From contig JABHIW010000105.1 in NCBI GenBank assembly GCA_018670825.1, positions 1-64,000 on the forward strand: 64,000 nt of DNA. Reading direction: 5' to 3'. The stretch comes from Candidatus Scalindua sp. (GTDB lineage Bacteria; Planctomycetota; Brocadiia; Brocadiales; Scalinduaceae). The notes under the pieces were generated by a model that did no database searches, had not been told where the DNA came from, and saw only the letters and a list, made by a program, of their open reading frames with translations. The translations under genes were made by a program, and so were the position numbers. Below, one piece after another: positions 1 through 8,406 of this stretch (positions are counted from its first letter, which is position 1; each line of letters opens with the position of its first letter).

Positions 1-10
1 CAACACTCTC

Positions 11-37
11 TAGATTCCCGTTTTCATGGGAATGACA
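11..37. repeat. short dispersed hairpin repeat
   Basis: A small inverted repeat (ATTCCC at 14-19, GGGAAT at 28-33) followed by GACA. It resembles a second copy near 47038-47069, which reads TCATTCCCGC...GCGGGATCCAGG, so it belongs to a dispersed intergenic hairpin family. The remainder of 1-191 shows no convincing gene. Confidence 0.5.
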
Positions 38-191
38 GATGTGGAAGATATCGCTTCTACAATTAAAAAAAACTATCGCTGAAAGCCTTGCACTGAAAGT
101 GCATAGTTTTAAACTAGCGTGTTGATACAATAAAATACATTCATATTTTATATAGTCCAGGAGAGAATCTATCCCATTACTCTAGACTACA

Positions 192-881
192 TCAACCTTT
201 TTCAATAATTTTTTTTATTAGCACAAAGAAATCATCTTCAAATTTACCCTTTGAAAGAAATTTCGCCTGCGAAATATCCACTTTAGCTTCTTGCGTCAAT
301 TGTTGTCCAGCCCAAAAACCTGTCTGTGCACTTGAATATTTAATCTCGGGCTGTGCAGGGTACGCAAATATATTAATGACTACTTTAGAATTGTTGTTAT
401 CAATTTCCTGAACATATATATTGTACGAAAGAAAGAGTAAAACACCTTGCTCCTCAAACACAGATAACAGATCTGATTCAACTACTTCACTTTTGACTGT
501 TTTACCTTTTGCAGCTACATAGGACTGACTAGCTGTATAATCCATCCATCCTGCCGGCTTTTTCTTGTCATAGGTTAATTCTATCCGTCCTGTTTCAAAT
601 GTTTCCCTTAATTCCTCAGTGGCAGCAACTGATCTTTCGGCAATTATAATTCCACTTTCCCTTTCCTCCCGTTCTAATTTTTCTGAGGTTTTTATTGAAA
701 TATCTGCCACTGTACACGCTTTAACAACTGTTTTCCATAGATCATCGAAGTCTTTGTTAAACACTTTACCTCTTCTTACATTCTCTCCGGTTGGGTTAAT
801 TACATTCCCTGAGCGAATAACAGATGCTGTACAGCCGGATGATATTATTACCAGCAACATTAAGATTAAGAACTTTCTCAT
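192..881 (-). CDS. hypothetical exported lipoprotein
   Basis: A 229-residue protein with a hydrophobic leader (about residues 4-16) ending in a lipobox, ISSGC, with Cys17 as the probable lipidated residue. It is therefore likely anchored in a membrane facing the periplasm. The mature part is mixed alpha/beta and hydrophilic, with no motif I recognise. The start is an ATG directly upstream of the leader. It stands alone on the minus strand between repeat-rich intergenic stretches, and no operon partner is apparent. Lipoprotein status is well supported by the N-terminus; the function is unknown. Confidence 0.75.
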   Translation of the reverse strand: MRKFLILMLLVIISSGCTASVIRSGNVINPTGENVRRGKVFNKDFDDLWKTVVKACTVADISIKTSEKLEREERESGIIIAERSVAATEELRETFETGRIELTYDKKKPAGWMDYTASQSYVAAKGKTVKSEVVESDLLSVFEEQGVLLFLSYNIYVQEIDNNNSKVVINIFAYPAQPEIKYSSAQTGFWAGQQLTQEAKVDISQAKFLSKGKFEDDFFVLIKKIIEKG

Positions 882-921
882 CGTTGACCTTTCCCTTCTT
901 AATTTAACTAAGACCTAAATT

Positions 922-1046
922 GAGCGATCTTATTTTCTATACTGTAGTAGCCGCGGGCTTTAGCCTGCGTTTTCTCTCATCCGATGGGTACATGTAAATT
1001 TCACGTAAGTCACGCAACCTAAAGGATGCGGCTACTCAAATCGCTC
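922..1046. repeat. inverted-repeat (MITE-like) intergenic element
   Basis: Two imperfect arms face each other: GTAGCCGCGGGCTTTAGCC near 947-965 and a partly complementary CCTAAAGGATGCGGCTAC ending near 1036. Outer arms are GAGCGAT (922-928) and ATCGCTC (1040-1046). The element is non-coding and can fold into a long hairpin. Together with the repeat at 1114-1166 it fills the 395-base gap between the two lipoprotein genes. Confidence 0.5.
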
Positions 1047-1113
1047 TATTTAGCTAAGAATATGTAGTAAGTATTTCCTATATTCTAAAATCAGTTTGAT
1101 TTTTGGTTACCGT

Positions 1114-1166
1114 TTTCCCCGGACAAAAAGCGCCGAAGACTTTCCCCGGACAAAAGGCGCCAAGAA
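1114..1166. repeat. tandem pair of a CCCCGGACAAAA repeat
   Basis: Two near-identical copies of about 26 bases (1114-1139 and 1141-1166) share the core TTTCCCCGGACAAAA followed by GGCGCC or AGCGCC. A third copy of the core lies inverted at 56469-56486. The repeat creates spurious short open frames on both strands. Confidence 0.6.
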
Positions 1167-1276
1167 TGTTACTCGGGCAAAACTATTATTGGAATCTTTT
1201 CTCACGTAGTATGAGTAGATGCATAAGGCTGATGACAAACGTAGAAAGTATTGTGTAAGTAAGAGTATATCTTTCA

Positions 1277-1573
1277 CTAAAAGGATGGTTTTGACAAAAA
1301 CCATACACGATTGTCGGTTTTACGGAAACTAACAGTGCCATATGATCGGGCAATATCATATTCATACTTCCATATTTCGGCCTCTTCACTATAAAGAATA
1401 TCAGTAGGGATACCCAGTATTTTTTCTACCTCATTTTTAGTAAAGTAATTTTCTATTTGAGACCATTTATAAGTAATCTGACGTTTTGTTTGTACAGTTG
1501 AAGTAGTAGAGGGTTTAATCAAAGCGCATCCAATAACAGACAATATTATTACAGACAATAACAAGTTTTTCAT
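1277..1573 (-). CDS. small lipoprotein, SmpA/BamE-like
   Basis: A 98-residue protein with a short hydrophobic leader and a lipobox (SVIGC, Cys16). The mature part contains a stretch reading NEVEKILGIPTDI followed by WKYEYD. This resembles the small alpha-beta SmpA/OmlA (BamE-like) fold, in which a helix with LGxPT precedes a beta hairpin with an aromatic strand. Family assignment is by pattern only; many small bacterial lipoproteins share this fold without acting in outer-membrane protein assembly. It is transcribed alone, downstream of the multiheme locus on the same strand. Confidence 0.6.
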   Translation of the reverse strand: MKNLLLSVIILSVIGCALIKPSTTSTVQTKRQITYKWSQIENYFTKNEVEKILGIPTDILYSEEAEIWKYEYDIARSYGTVSFRKTDNRVWFLSKPSF

Positions 1574-1792
1574 TATATTTATCCTCTCCTCATCGAAACA
1601 GTACTACCTTATATTTTCGGATCTAACGTTTACTTTACAATTTTCATATCTTACTCCTTATTAGTTCTCTGTCAATAAATAACAGAGTGAAATACAAATT
1701 GCATACAGGAGCATAACAGGTATGATTCAACATTTCTTGTTCTTTATTCAATGTTCTCCAGATCCTTGTAACCTAGTAACATTGTAGAGAAA

Positions 1793-3031
1793 CTACTTTA
1801 TCTTCTCTTCAAGTCTATCCAGAATCGCCCTTGTCAGGTTAAAATTGTGTGTTCCGTATTTTGTTATTAAGTCAACAGTCACACCTGTGTTCTCCAGGAA
1901 TGAATTCATGTCTGATCGCCCTACCGCTTCTTTGTTTTTATTTCCATCAATATCTGAACCGCTTATACTTGAAATATTACCGTCTTCAACAAGGTCCTGT
2001 ACACGAAGGTTGAATTTTTCCAATCTTCTCTTAATGGTGTCTGTCCAGGCGTTGTACAGTTTCCCATAATCTTCATTATGACACTCTATACAGTACTCTT
2101 CTACTCCCCTGAACTTTAACTTTTCACTATTGTATTTGTGACAGTCTTCACATTTGACCGCTCTGGACATCATATCCGGTATTGGTGTAATCTCTTTTAC
2201 TCCTATCTCTCCCCCTATATATGCTAAAGGCTCCTTGTGACATTCAATACACCCTGCCTTTTTTTCAGAGTCATGATGGCATTTACTGCAATTGATATTG
2301 TATTCCACAATACCTGCGTCGTTCTCATGACTGATTGAGTGACATTCCTTACATGACAAGTCCTGTTCGGGATGCTGAGAGTGCATGAAAGATACTGTCC
2401 ATGAGAGGCTGTCCTTCCTCTTTGCATCTACATTAAAATACCTATCTATATCATCTTTGTGACACTTTACACAATCTAAATCAGGAGTAGTATGGTGACA
2501 TTTGATGCAGTTGATCTCATCATCTATTAAAGAGGCGTTAGGATCTTTGACATGACACAATCCACAATCTACATCGCTGTCCACGGTAAATCCGTGAATA
2601 AACTTTTCCTTCTTATACTTCATGGGATTTGCATCAATACCCTGATGACATCTTTTGCACTCAGATTCTTTTAGTTCTACATGATGGCACTTAAGGCAGT
2701 TTTCCTTTTTTATTGTTAATTTGCCATGCCCCTCAGTATTAACCTCACTATTATCATGACAGGACGTACAATCGAGGTCCTGCTCAAATGAATGTGTCTT
2801 GTGCCTGAAGATTTCCGCTCTTTGAGTCACTTCAAATTTATTTTCATATGCCATGTAATTGACATGGCATCTATCCGTACATGAATACGCCTTCTTTATA
2901 GATACCTTTGGTACATGAATAGGCACAGGCTTACTTAATTCCTCTTTTGCATACACACGACTGCCGCCAAGAAAAGAAAACAAAAGAAGCATAACTACAA
3001 ATAAACTAACACCTGATACTATTTTGCACAT
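1793..3031 (-). CDS. periplasmic multiheme c-type cytochrome (12 heme sites)
   Basis: A 412-residue protein with a signal peptide (hydrophobic residues about 7-27). It has eleven canonical CXXCH heme sites (CTSCH, CLKCH, CKRCH, CGLCH, CIKCH, CVKCH, CKECH, CSKCH, CIECH, CEDCH, CIECH), preceded by a CX3CH motif, CTDRCH, near residues 51-56. The C-terminal ~100 residues are heme-free and mostly helical. Many extra histidines suit bis-His ligation. It is the last gene of the minus-strand cytochrome cluster, separated from the next gene by a repeat-filled 0.7 kb. Likely a soluble electron carrier of the anammoxosome lumen or periplasm; partner and redox role cannot be read from sequence. Confidence 0.85.
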   Translation of the reverse strand: MCKIVSGVSLFVVMLLLFSFLGGSRVYAKEELSKPVPIHVPKVSIKKAYSCTDRCHVNYMAYENKFEVTQRAEIFRHKTHSFEQDLDCTSCHDNSEVNTEGHGKLTIKKENCLKCHHVELKESECKRCHQGIDANPMKYKKEKFIHGFTVDSDVDCGLCHVKDPNASLIDDEINCIKCHHTTPDLDCVKCHKDDIDRYFNVDAKRKDSLSWTVSFMHSQHPEQDLSCKECHSISHENDAGIVEYNINCSKCHHDSEKKAGCIECHKEPLAYIGGEIGVKEITPIPDMMSRAVKCEDCHKYNSEKLKFRGVEEYCIECHNEDYGKLYNAWTDTIKRRLEKFNLRVQDLVEDGNISSISGSDIDGNKNKEAVGRSDMNSFLENTGVTVDLITKYGTHNFNLTRAILDRLEEKIK

Positions 3032-3143
3032 ATGAATTATTCTCTTCTCAATGGAGTACTTTAAATTATTATGCGGCTTTTCTCCTGCATTCCTGGCTTC
3101 CTTATCGTTATTTCTTTTATAGCTACCAATACTAATTTTTAAT

Positions 3144-3164
3144 AGGAATCCAGGAAACCAAGAT
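3144..3164 (-). repeat. short repeat shared with 63827-63847
   Basis: The minus strand reads ATCTTGGTTTCCTGGATTCC plus T. A copy with one mismatch lies on the plus strand at 63827-63847. A related, partly complementary segment (ATTCCTGGCTTCC) lies upstream around 3090, so the unit may be one arm of a degenerate inverted repeat. Confidence 0.5.
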
Positions 3165-3205
3165 ACTATTTAATTAGCAAATTCAGCGGACTTTACCCGC
3201 TAGCG

Positions 3206-3316
3206 TGTCATTCTGAATGAGGAACGACTGAAGAATCTCTTTACGAAGATTTCACTAACCTCACGAAACATTATTAGCTTATTAACAAGAGATTCTTCGC
3301 TTCACTCAGAATGACA
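3206..3316. repeat. MITE-like inverted repeat, TGTCATTCTGA ends
   Basis: A 111-base non-coding element with perfect 11-base terminal inverted repeats (TGTCATTCTGA at 3206-3216, TCAGAATGACA at 3306-3316). Inner complementary segments are GAAGAATCTCT and AGAGATTCTTC. A shorter copy with the same ends lies at 56271-56351. It sits between the two large multiheme cytochrome genes and may separate their transcripts. Confidence 0.7.
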
Positions 3317-3370
3317 AAGGTATATCTTCGAAGATGGAAATTTCTATACATTGGATTAGCACCATTCAAC

Positions 3371-4714
3371 TTATTCCAAGCTTTGTATACTATAATTAAT
3401 CAAATCCTTTACATATTTAATATTATGTACCCCGAAACTTCCATCGTTTGTAATTAAGTTATAATTGTAACGCGCCCCATTTATCAGAGTCTTGGACACA
3501 CCTTTCTTTGGGGGCTTTTGAAGCAATTCTGATAATGAGCTTAAGCGCCCTGTAATATATTTTTTCTGCTCTGCCATTGTCTTATTAAACCCCTTTTTAT
3601 GGCAGACATTGCAAGCCAGAGGATGAACACTCAGGTCTTTACTTTTGTGGCATGCGGTACAGTTGACTGTAGCAAGATACATAGGATCCGGACTGTCCTC
3701 AATCCCGCGACCGCCTTTACCAGCATATAATTCTCTTTGCAGTAAATAAGGCAATTTCCCAAAAATAGGCTCCTTATCTTTCGTGTTAACAGAAGCAACT
3801 CCTCGTCTTGTTCTACTAGTAACAACTGAGGCCATCGAGGAATCCTCACCTCCTGAAACAGTATTCCTCTTCGGCAGGATATTGGTAAGGTATTCATCAC
3901 CCCACTCATGCAGAATCTCATTATGACACGGGTAGCATGGGACCTTATGTTCTTCCACATGATCACGATGCATCCTCTCTGCTCCCTGGTAATCATTCGG
4001 AATCTTTGTATGACAGCGGTAGCAATTTTTCTCTTCTATATTCCCACCTCTATGTACAGTATCTAGATGACAGTTTGCACATTTAACTTTTCGTTCCTTT
4101 TGAAATTCCAGATGATCAAACTCCTTCTCGTATATCACAACCTTAACCGCCACATCCTTATGACACAGTGAGCACTCATCCACTTTAATCTTCTCTTTGG
4201 CGCTTAGCAGAGGGTTTTTGCTCTCTAAAAAGTGACAGATATAACACGTATTTTCATCTATACCAAAATGCCTGGTTTTCCCATCTACCGGTGCATCACT
4301 GCCCAGGTATGAATGACATCCGGTACATTTTAATTTGAGATTGGTGGGATACTCTTTCAAGTGTGTCTTGTGATTAAAAGAGAATACGTCCTTGTAATTT
4401 GATACTTTAGACGTAAGCTTTTCAACAGGATGGCATTCTGTGTTTGTACAGTTACTATCTTCAATTTCAACCGACAATGTTCTGCCACTATTATCATGTG
4501 TATGACAACTCAGACATCCGGTATTACAGGATACTGTTTCGTTCCATGTATTATATGAAGGCCCCATACTGTGACACCTTGCGCAGAATTCGGGAGAGCC
4601 GGGTTTATGTGCTGTTATAACAACCAACGTTATACAACATATTACAGACAGAATTGTCACTATGGACAGTGTCTTGACCGCCTTCTTATCTCTTTTTCTT
4701 ATATTATTAAGCAT
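3371..4714 (-). CDS. membrane-anchored multiheme c-type cytochrome (NapC/NrfH-like N-terminus)
   Basis: A 447-residue protein from the ATG at 4714; a longer frame from a TTG at 4750 would start inside a dispersed repeat and is rejected. One N-terminal membrane segment (about residues 16-36) is followed at once by SPEFCARCHSMGP, the arrangement of NapC/NrfH-type quinol dehydrogenases. Ten canonical CXXCH sites are visible, plus one CX4CH (CTNTECH). A heme-free Ser/Thr/Arg-rich linker separates the last two hemes from the rest. It follows the pentaheme lipoprotein gene and the cytochrome b genes on the same strand, so a role in passing quinone-derived electrons outward is plausible. The exact partner is unknown. 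Confidence 0.85.
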   Translation of the reverse strand: MLNNIRKRDKKAVKTLSIVTILSVICCITLVVITAHKPGSPEFCARCHSMGPSYNTWNETVSCNTGCLSCHTHDNSGRTLSVEIEDSNCTNTECHPVEKLTSKVSNYKDVFSFNHKTHLKEYPTNLKLKCTGCHSYLGSDAPVDGKTRHFGIDENTCYICHFLESKNPLLSAKEKIKVDECSLCHKDVAVKVVIYEKEFDHLEFQKERKVKCANCHLDTVHRGGNIEEKNCYRCHTKIPNDYQGAERMHRDHVEEHKVPCYPCHNEILHEWGDEYLTNILPKRNTVSGGEDSSMASVVTSRTRRGVASVNTKDKEPIFGKLPYLLQRELYAGKGGRGIEDSPDPMYLATVNCTACHKSKDLSVHPLACNVCHKKGFNKTMAEQKKYITGRLSSLSELLQKPPKKGVSKTLINGARYNYNLITNDGSFGVHNIKYVKDLINYSIQSLE

Positions 4715-4740
4715 AGGATTTAGATATTTGTTGCAAGAAG

Positions 4741-4772
4741 ACACGGACAATCAAGTTTGTCCATGCCACCCG
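4741..4772 (-). repeat. 32-base repeat shared with 56112-56143
   Basis: The minus strand carries GGGTGGCATGGACAAACTTG followed by ATTGTCCGTGT, matching 56112-56143 at about 30 of 32 positions. GGACAA and TTGTCC can pair, forming a small hairpin. It lies in the gap between the pentaheme and 11-heme genes. Confidence 0.6.
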
Positions 4773-4823
4773 TTATTTCTTCATGTCAATGTTGTAGAAA
4801 TATATGGCAAATTGCGGCTACTA

Positions 4824-5918
4824 TTACAAACCTAGTTGTAACTCTACCTTTGCAAATAATGTTTTATCTGTTCTGTTAAAGTTGCTCCTGAAAAGGACAG
4901 CCTCTAATTCCTTAAGTTCACCGCTTTTATCATCCAGATCAAACACAAAACTATAGATCTTCTTTTCTCCCGGTTTTATTTGGGTATTCAGTTCCACAAA
5001 CATACTCTCTTGTTTAGATTTGATAATTTTCCCCAGGTTATCCTTAAGGTTGATCAATAAAAGAACTTCTCTATAGCCATATTTCCCGGTTGGAATAGAG
5101 TGATTAACCTTAGTATTAATAATTTCAACATTACCGGCAATTTGGTCATTGTTGTTGTTAATCTCAGTAAATTTGAGTCGTACGAAATCTTTGTTTTTCT
5201 CTATGGCACTTAAACGGGAAAAAGTGTGTTTCTTTCCTTCCTTCTTTTTGTGTAGTTTCTGCCACGGTTCATCCTGTATCAACTTACGCCTGACGGCAGG
5301 CATATGACAATCCTGACATGTTTCATCATTACCATTACCGACATACGTTAAATACTCCTCAAATGTATCAACATGGCATGTACCGCATAGTTCGCTACTT
5401 TTGTAGAACTCTTCGTCCTTCTTTAGGGGATGCGGGGAGATTCCCTCATGAGGGCCTGAAAATTCACAGTCCACGGTAAGGTGGCAACCCTGGCAGTCTA
5501 CACCATCTTTCAGATTATAGTCCCTTGCCGCTATTTCACTATTCTTTGCCTGTGTTACTGGAACATCTATGTTATCAACAGTCTCTTTTTCTAATAACGT
5601 AAATATTGTTTTCGGCGCGTGACATCTGATACAAAATCCGTATTCGTAATTGTTGGTAGCGATCCTGAACTTATCGCTAGTGTAACTCTTTGAGTGTGTT
5701 GATCCCTCCCACTCCTTGTAGATATCGATATGGCAATGCCCGCATTTGTACGAACCGGGAAACTTTTCACCTCTTTCAGCAAGTTCAGGATGTATGTTCA
5801 TGCTTGTCAACATTTTTTGAAACAAACCACAACCTGACAATGTAGCCATAATGGCAACTACAGCCAGTACACCTGATATCCGCAGAATAGTCCTTGTACC
5901 CGTAAGTTTATGTATCAT
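4824..5918 (-). CDS. pentaheme c-type cytochrome lipoprotein, c554-like
   Basis: A 364-residue protein with a hydrophobic leader and lipobox (LSGC, Cys30). Five CXXCH sites follow (CGHCH, CIRCH, CQGCH, CGTCH, CQDCH) in the first ~210 residues, with spacing reminiscent of the cytochrome c554 family. The C-terminal ~130 residues are a predicted beta domain with NHSIPTGKYG, a motif I associate with multiheme proteins of this type. It starts 2 bases after subunit IV, so the two are almost certainly co-transcribed and probably form a complex with the b-type subunits. Lipid anchoring would hold it at the membrane next to them. Confidence 0.85.
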   Translation of the reverse strand: MIHKLTGTRTILRISGVLAVVAIMATLSGCGLFQKMLTSMNIHPELAERGEKFPGSYKCGHCHIDIYKEWEGSTHSKSYTSDKFRIATNNYEYGFCIRCHAPKTIFTLLEKETVDNIDVPVTQAKNSEIAARDYNLKDGVDCQGCHLTVDCEFSGPHEGISPHPLKKDEEFYKSSELCGTCHVDTFEEYLTYVGNGNDETCQDCHMPAVRRKLIQDEPWQKLHKKKEGKKHTFSRLSAIEKNKDFVRLKFTEINNNNDQIAGNVEIINTKVNHSIPTGKYGYREVLLLINLKDNLGKIIKSKQESMFVELNTQIKPGEKKIYSFVFDLDDKSGELKELEAVLFRSNFNRTDKTLFAKVELQLGL

Positions 5919-5920
5919 TA

Positions 5921-6319
5921 TTATTGGAAATATTTAGTTATACCCAATACAAAGATCATCAGTAGATTAATGATGACAACAGAGAGAAATATTGGTTTTT
6001 TCCATAAACTTCTTTCCGCATTTCTATCGATAAACGGGACACTGATAAACGCTATTGCATAGATTAAAAAAATGGTAATGCACCAGATCTTATTATTTGT
6101 TAAATCTGAAACATGATAGAATGGGATTAAAAACCATGGAGGTTTGGTTTGAAATGAGGCAAATTCATCTGTTGATTTCTGGAATGATTCCGGAAAGAAT
6201 AATACCCCTAGCATGACAGCACTTATAAAGAAAAATGTTACAAGAGTATGCCTGAGTATCTCATTTGGAAAGAACGGTTCAAGCTCCTCTTGACTTCTTC
6301 CTTTGCTGTAGTCTGTCAT
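5921..6319 (-). CDS. cytochrome b6f-type subunit IV (cytochrome b C-terminal part)
   Basis: A 132-residue protein with three predicted membrane helices, the size and topology of subunit IV of split cytochrome b complexes. The Qo-site motif, normally PEWY, appears as PPWF within KPPWFLIPFYHVSD, so the acidic residue is absent and Tyr is replaced by Phe. It lies 115 bases downstream of the cytochrome b6 gene and 2 bases upstream of the pentaheme lipoprotein gene. Such proteins complete the quinol-oxidising site of bc/b6f complexes. The altered Qo motif and the lack of a nearby Rieske gene raise doubt that this is a classical bifurcating complex. Confidence 0.85.
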   Translation of the reverse strand: MTDYSKGRSQEELEPFFPNEILRHTLVTFFFISAVMLGVLFFPESFQKSTDEFASFQTKPPWFLIPFYHVSDLTNNKIWCITIFLIYAIAFISVPFIDRNAERSLWKKPIFLSVVIINLLMIFVLGITKYFQ

Positions 6320-6434
6320 GATTAATTAAATAGTTGCGAAGGACGATAGACGCGAGAGGAAAAATGGAGCAATCACATTTCTCCCTTTGACCTTCGTTTA
6401 TCTCTGCGTCCACAAATAAAATCGTATACATAAA

Positions 6435-7073
6435 TTAAAGTGGTTCTGAAACACCGGTTCTGCGTATCATCAGAAAGTGGAATGCCATGATAATGCACAT
6501 CATTAGCGGGATACATATGACATGCAACGCGTAAAACAACGAAAAGCCGCGACTGGATATCGCAGTTTCATTCCGATAATCCCCTACATCATGATCCGCC
6601 ACCATAGTCGGCATTCCAATTTCGTTTCCAACTGCATTTATACCCCAATACGACAAATCATTAGCAGGAAGACGAGTACCGGTATAACAGATAATCAATG
6701 TTAGTATCAGTAGCGATGCGCCTGACACCCAGTGAAGTTCTCTTGGATTTTTATAAAGACCCTTAAACAATATCCTTATCATGTGCACTAATAGTGTTAC
6801 CACCATAAAATACGGGGCGACGGCATGGATCTTCTGTATAAACCATCCATAAGAAACCGCATGTCTTATGTACTGAACGCTATTAAACGCACTACTTGCA
6901 GAGGGCACATAATAAAATACTAAGAATATACCCGTAGCAATTTGTAACAAAAACGCGATTAACGCAAACCCACCCATACAGCGAAACCAGCTAATTCCCT
7001 TTGGAATCTTTTTTTTGGTTAAGTTATTTTCAATTATTTCTCTTAGCTGAAATCTTTCCTCAATCCAACCCAT
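6435..7073 (-). CDS. cytochrome b6 (N-terminal cytochrome b)
   Basis: A 212-residue, four-helix cytochrome b6. Both heme-b histidine pairs are present with b6-type spacing: His83/His97 and His184/His199 (14 and 15 apart). Cys32 in SWFRCMGGF aligns with the Cys of chloroplast b6 that binds heme cn (ci) covalently, so a third heme is predicted. It is split from subunit IV, as in b6f complexes. It follows the aminotransferase gene by 7 bases on the minus strand and heads the electron-transfer genes. Expected location is an energised membrane, in anammox bacteria perhaps that of the anammoxosome. Confidence 0.9.
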   Translation of the reverse strand: MGWIEERFQLREIIENNLTKKKIPKGISWFRCMGGFALIAFLLQIATGIFLVFYYVPSASSAFNSVQYIRHAVSYGWFIQKIHAVAPYFMVVTLLVHMIRILFKGLYKNPRELHWVSGASLLILTLIICYTGTRLPANDLSYWGINAVGNEIGMPTMVADHDVGDYRNETAISSRGFSLFYALHVICIPLMMCIIMAFHFLMIRRTGVSEPL

Positions 7074-7080
7074 AGTTTTA

Positions 7081-8388
7081 TTATTTACGGTTTTCCGTAT
7101 AACTTAATGCATCATCAAGTACATCAGTCAATTCGTCAATATTATCCTTATCGATTATCAGGGGAGGTTGAAAGGCTAAAACATTACGGTTGCTCCCGGT
7201 CTTCCCTATAAGGACCCCTTTGTCCTTCATATATTCCAGAATTGTGTCTGTCTCCTGTACAGCAGGCTCTTTACCCTGATTAACGAGCTCTGCACCCAGC
7301 ATCAATCCTATTCCTCTGACATCACCTATTAATGTATGTTTTTCCTGAAGTACTTTCAACTTCTCTTTGAGGTATTCACCCATTGTTTTTGCATTATCCA
7401 CCAGATTATATTTACTTATTACGTCCAAAGTCGCCAGAGCAGACACACTTGTAACAGGGTTTCCTCCGAATGTAGACGCTCCCGGTCTTTTATAAGAAGA
7501 GGCAATCTTATCAGATGTTATAAAACCGCCAACAGGTGTTCCATTAGAAATTGCTTTAGCAAATGTCATGATATCCGGCTCAACACCGGAATGCTCAATG
7601 GCAAACATCTTACCGGTCCTCCCGAATCCCGTCTGTATTTCATCCGTAATAAACAATATTCCGTGTTTATCCAATATCTCTTTAACCACTTTGAAATATT
7701 CGTCTGGTGGAGTTATAATACCACCGTTACCCTGTATAGGCTCAGCAATAAACGCAGCAACCTCTCCTGACGTAGATGTTTCTATTACCTTTTCTATCTG
7801 TCTTGCACATTCAAGATTACAATCAGGATATTTAAGTTTGAAAACACAACGATAACAGTAAGCATTAGGCACAAAGCTGATACCTCCAACAGGATTAGTA
7901 TCCGTACGCCAGAACTTCAATCCTGTCACGCTCATAGTCAATTTTGTTCTTCCGTGCAAACCGTTATAAAGTGAAAGGAATTCATGCTTGCCAGTATATA
8001 TTTGAGAAAGCAATAACGCACCCTCATTCGCTTCTGACCCACTCGCGCAAAAGAAACTTTTCCTTAGGTTCTGAGGAGTGACATGTGCAAGCCTTTCAGC
8101 AAGATCTACTATTGGCTGAGTTAAATATATCGTTGTAGTATGTTGAAGGGTCCTTACCTGTTCACATATCTTATCCACAATCTCAGGATGACAGTGTCCT
8201 GCATTTAATACGGAAACACCGGCATAAAAGTCCAGATATTTTTTCCCGGAATGATCAAAAACATACTGCCCTTCTCCTCTTACCATCTGTACAGGTTCTT
8301 GATAAAAATGATAGACACAGGGAATCAGGAATTCCTTTTTTTTACGAATTATTTCTTGTGGGCCAATATATGATTCTTTATTTTGCAT
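7081..8388 (-). CDS. class III PLP-dependent aminotransferase
   Basis: A 435-residue fold-type I aminotransferase of subgroup III (alanine-glyoxylate 2, ornithine, 4-aminobutyrate group). Visible features are CASGSEANEGALLL (cofactor phosphate binding), ITDEIQTGFGRTGK (pyridine-ring Asp) and MTFAKAISNGTPVGGF containing the Schiff-base Lys. Overall it resembles alanine-glyoxylate aminotransferase 2, but the substrate is not certain. A small insertion, YCYRCVFKLKYPDCNLEC, carries four cysteines. The stop lies 7 bases before cytochrome b6, so it may be co-transcribed with the cytochrome genes despite having no obvious biochemical link. Confidence 0.85.
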   Translation of the reverse strand: MQNKESYIGPQEIIRKKKEFLIPCVYHFYQEPVQMVRGEGQYVFDHSGKKYLDFYAGVSVLNAGHCHPEIVDKICEQVRTLQHTTTIYLTQPIVDLAERLAHVTPQNLRKSFFCASGSEANEGALLLSQIYTGKHEFLSLYNGLHGRTKLTMSVTGLKFWRTDTNPVGGISFVPNAYCYRCVFKLKYPDCNLECARQIEKVIETSTSGEVAAFIAEPIQGNGGIITPPDEYFKVVKEILDKHGILFITDEIQTGFGRTGKMFAIEHSGVEPDIMTFAKAISNGTPVGGFITSDKIASSYKRPGASTFGGNPVTSVSALATLDVISKYNLVDNAKTMGEYLKEKLKVLQEKHTLIGDVRGIGLMLGAELVNQGKEPAVQETDTILEYMKDKGVLIGKTGSNRNVLAFQPPLIIDKDNIDELTDVLDDALSYTENRK

Positions 8389-8406
8389 TATTATTTTTTA
8401 AAGATT

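Noticed and set aside
4715-4750. TTG start for the 11-heme cytochrome
   Set aside because: It lies inside a dispersed repeat; the ATG at 4714 gives a normal N-terminal anchor.
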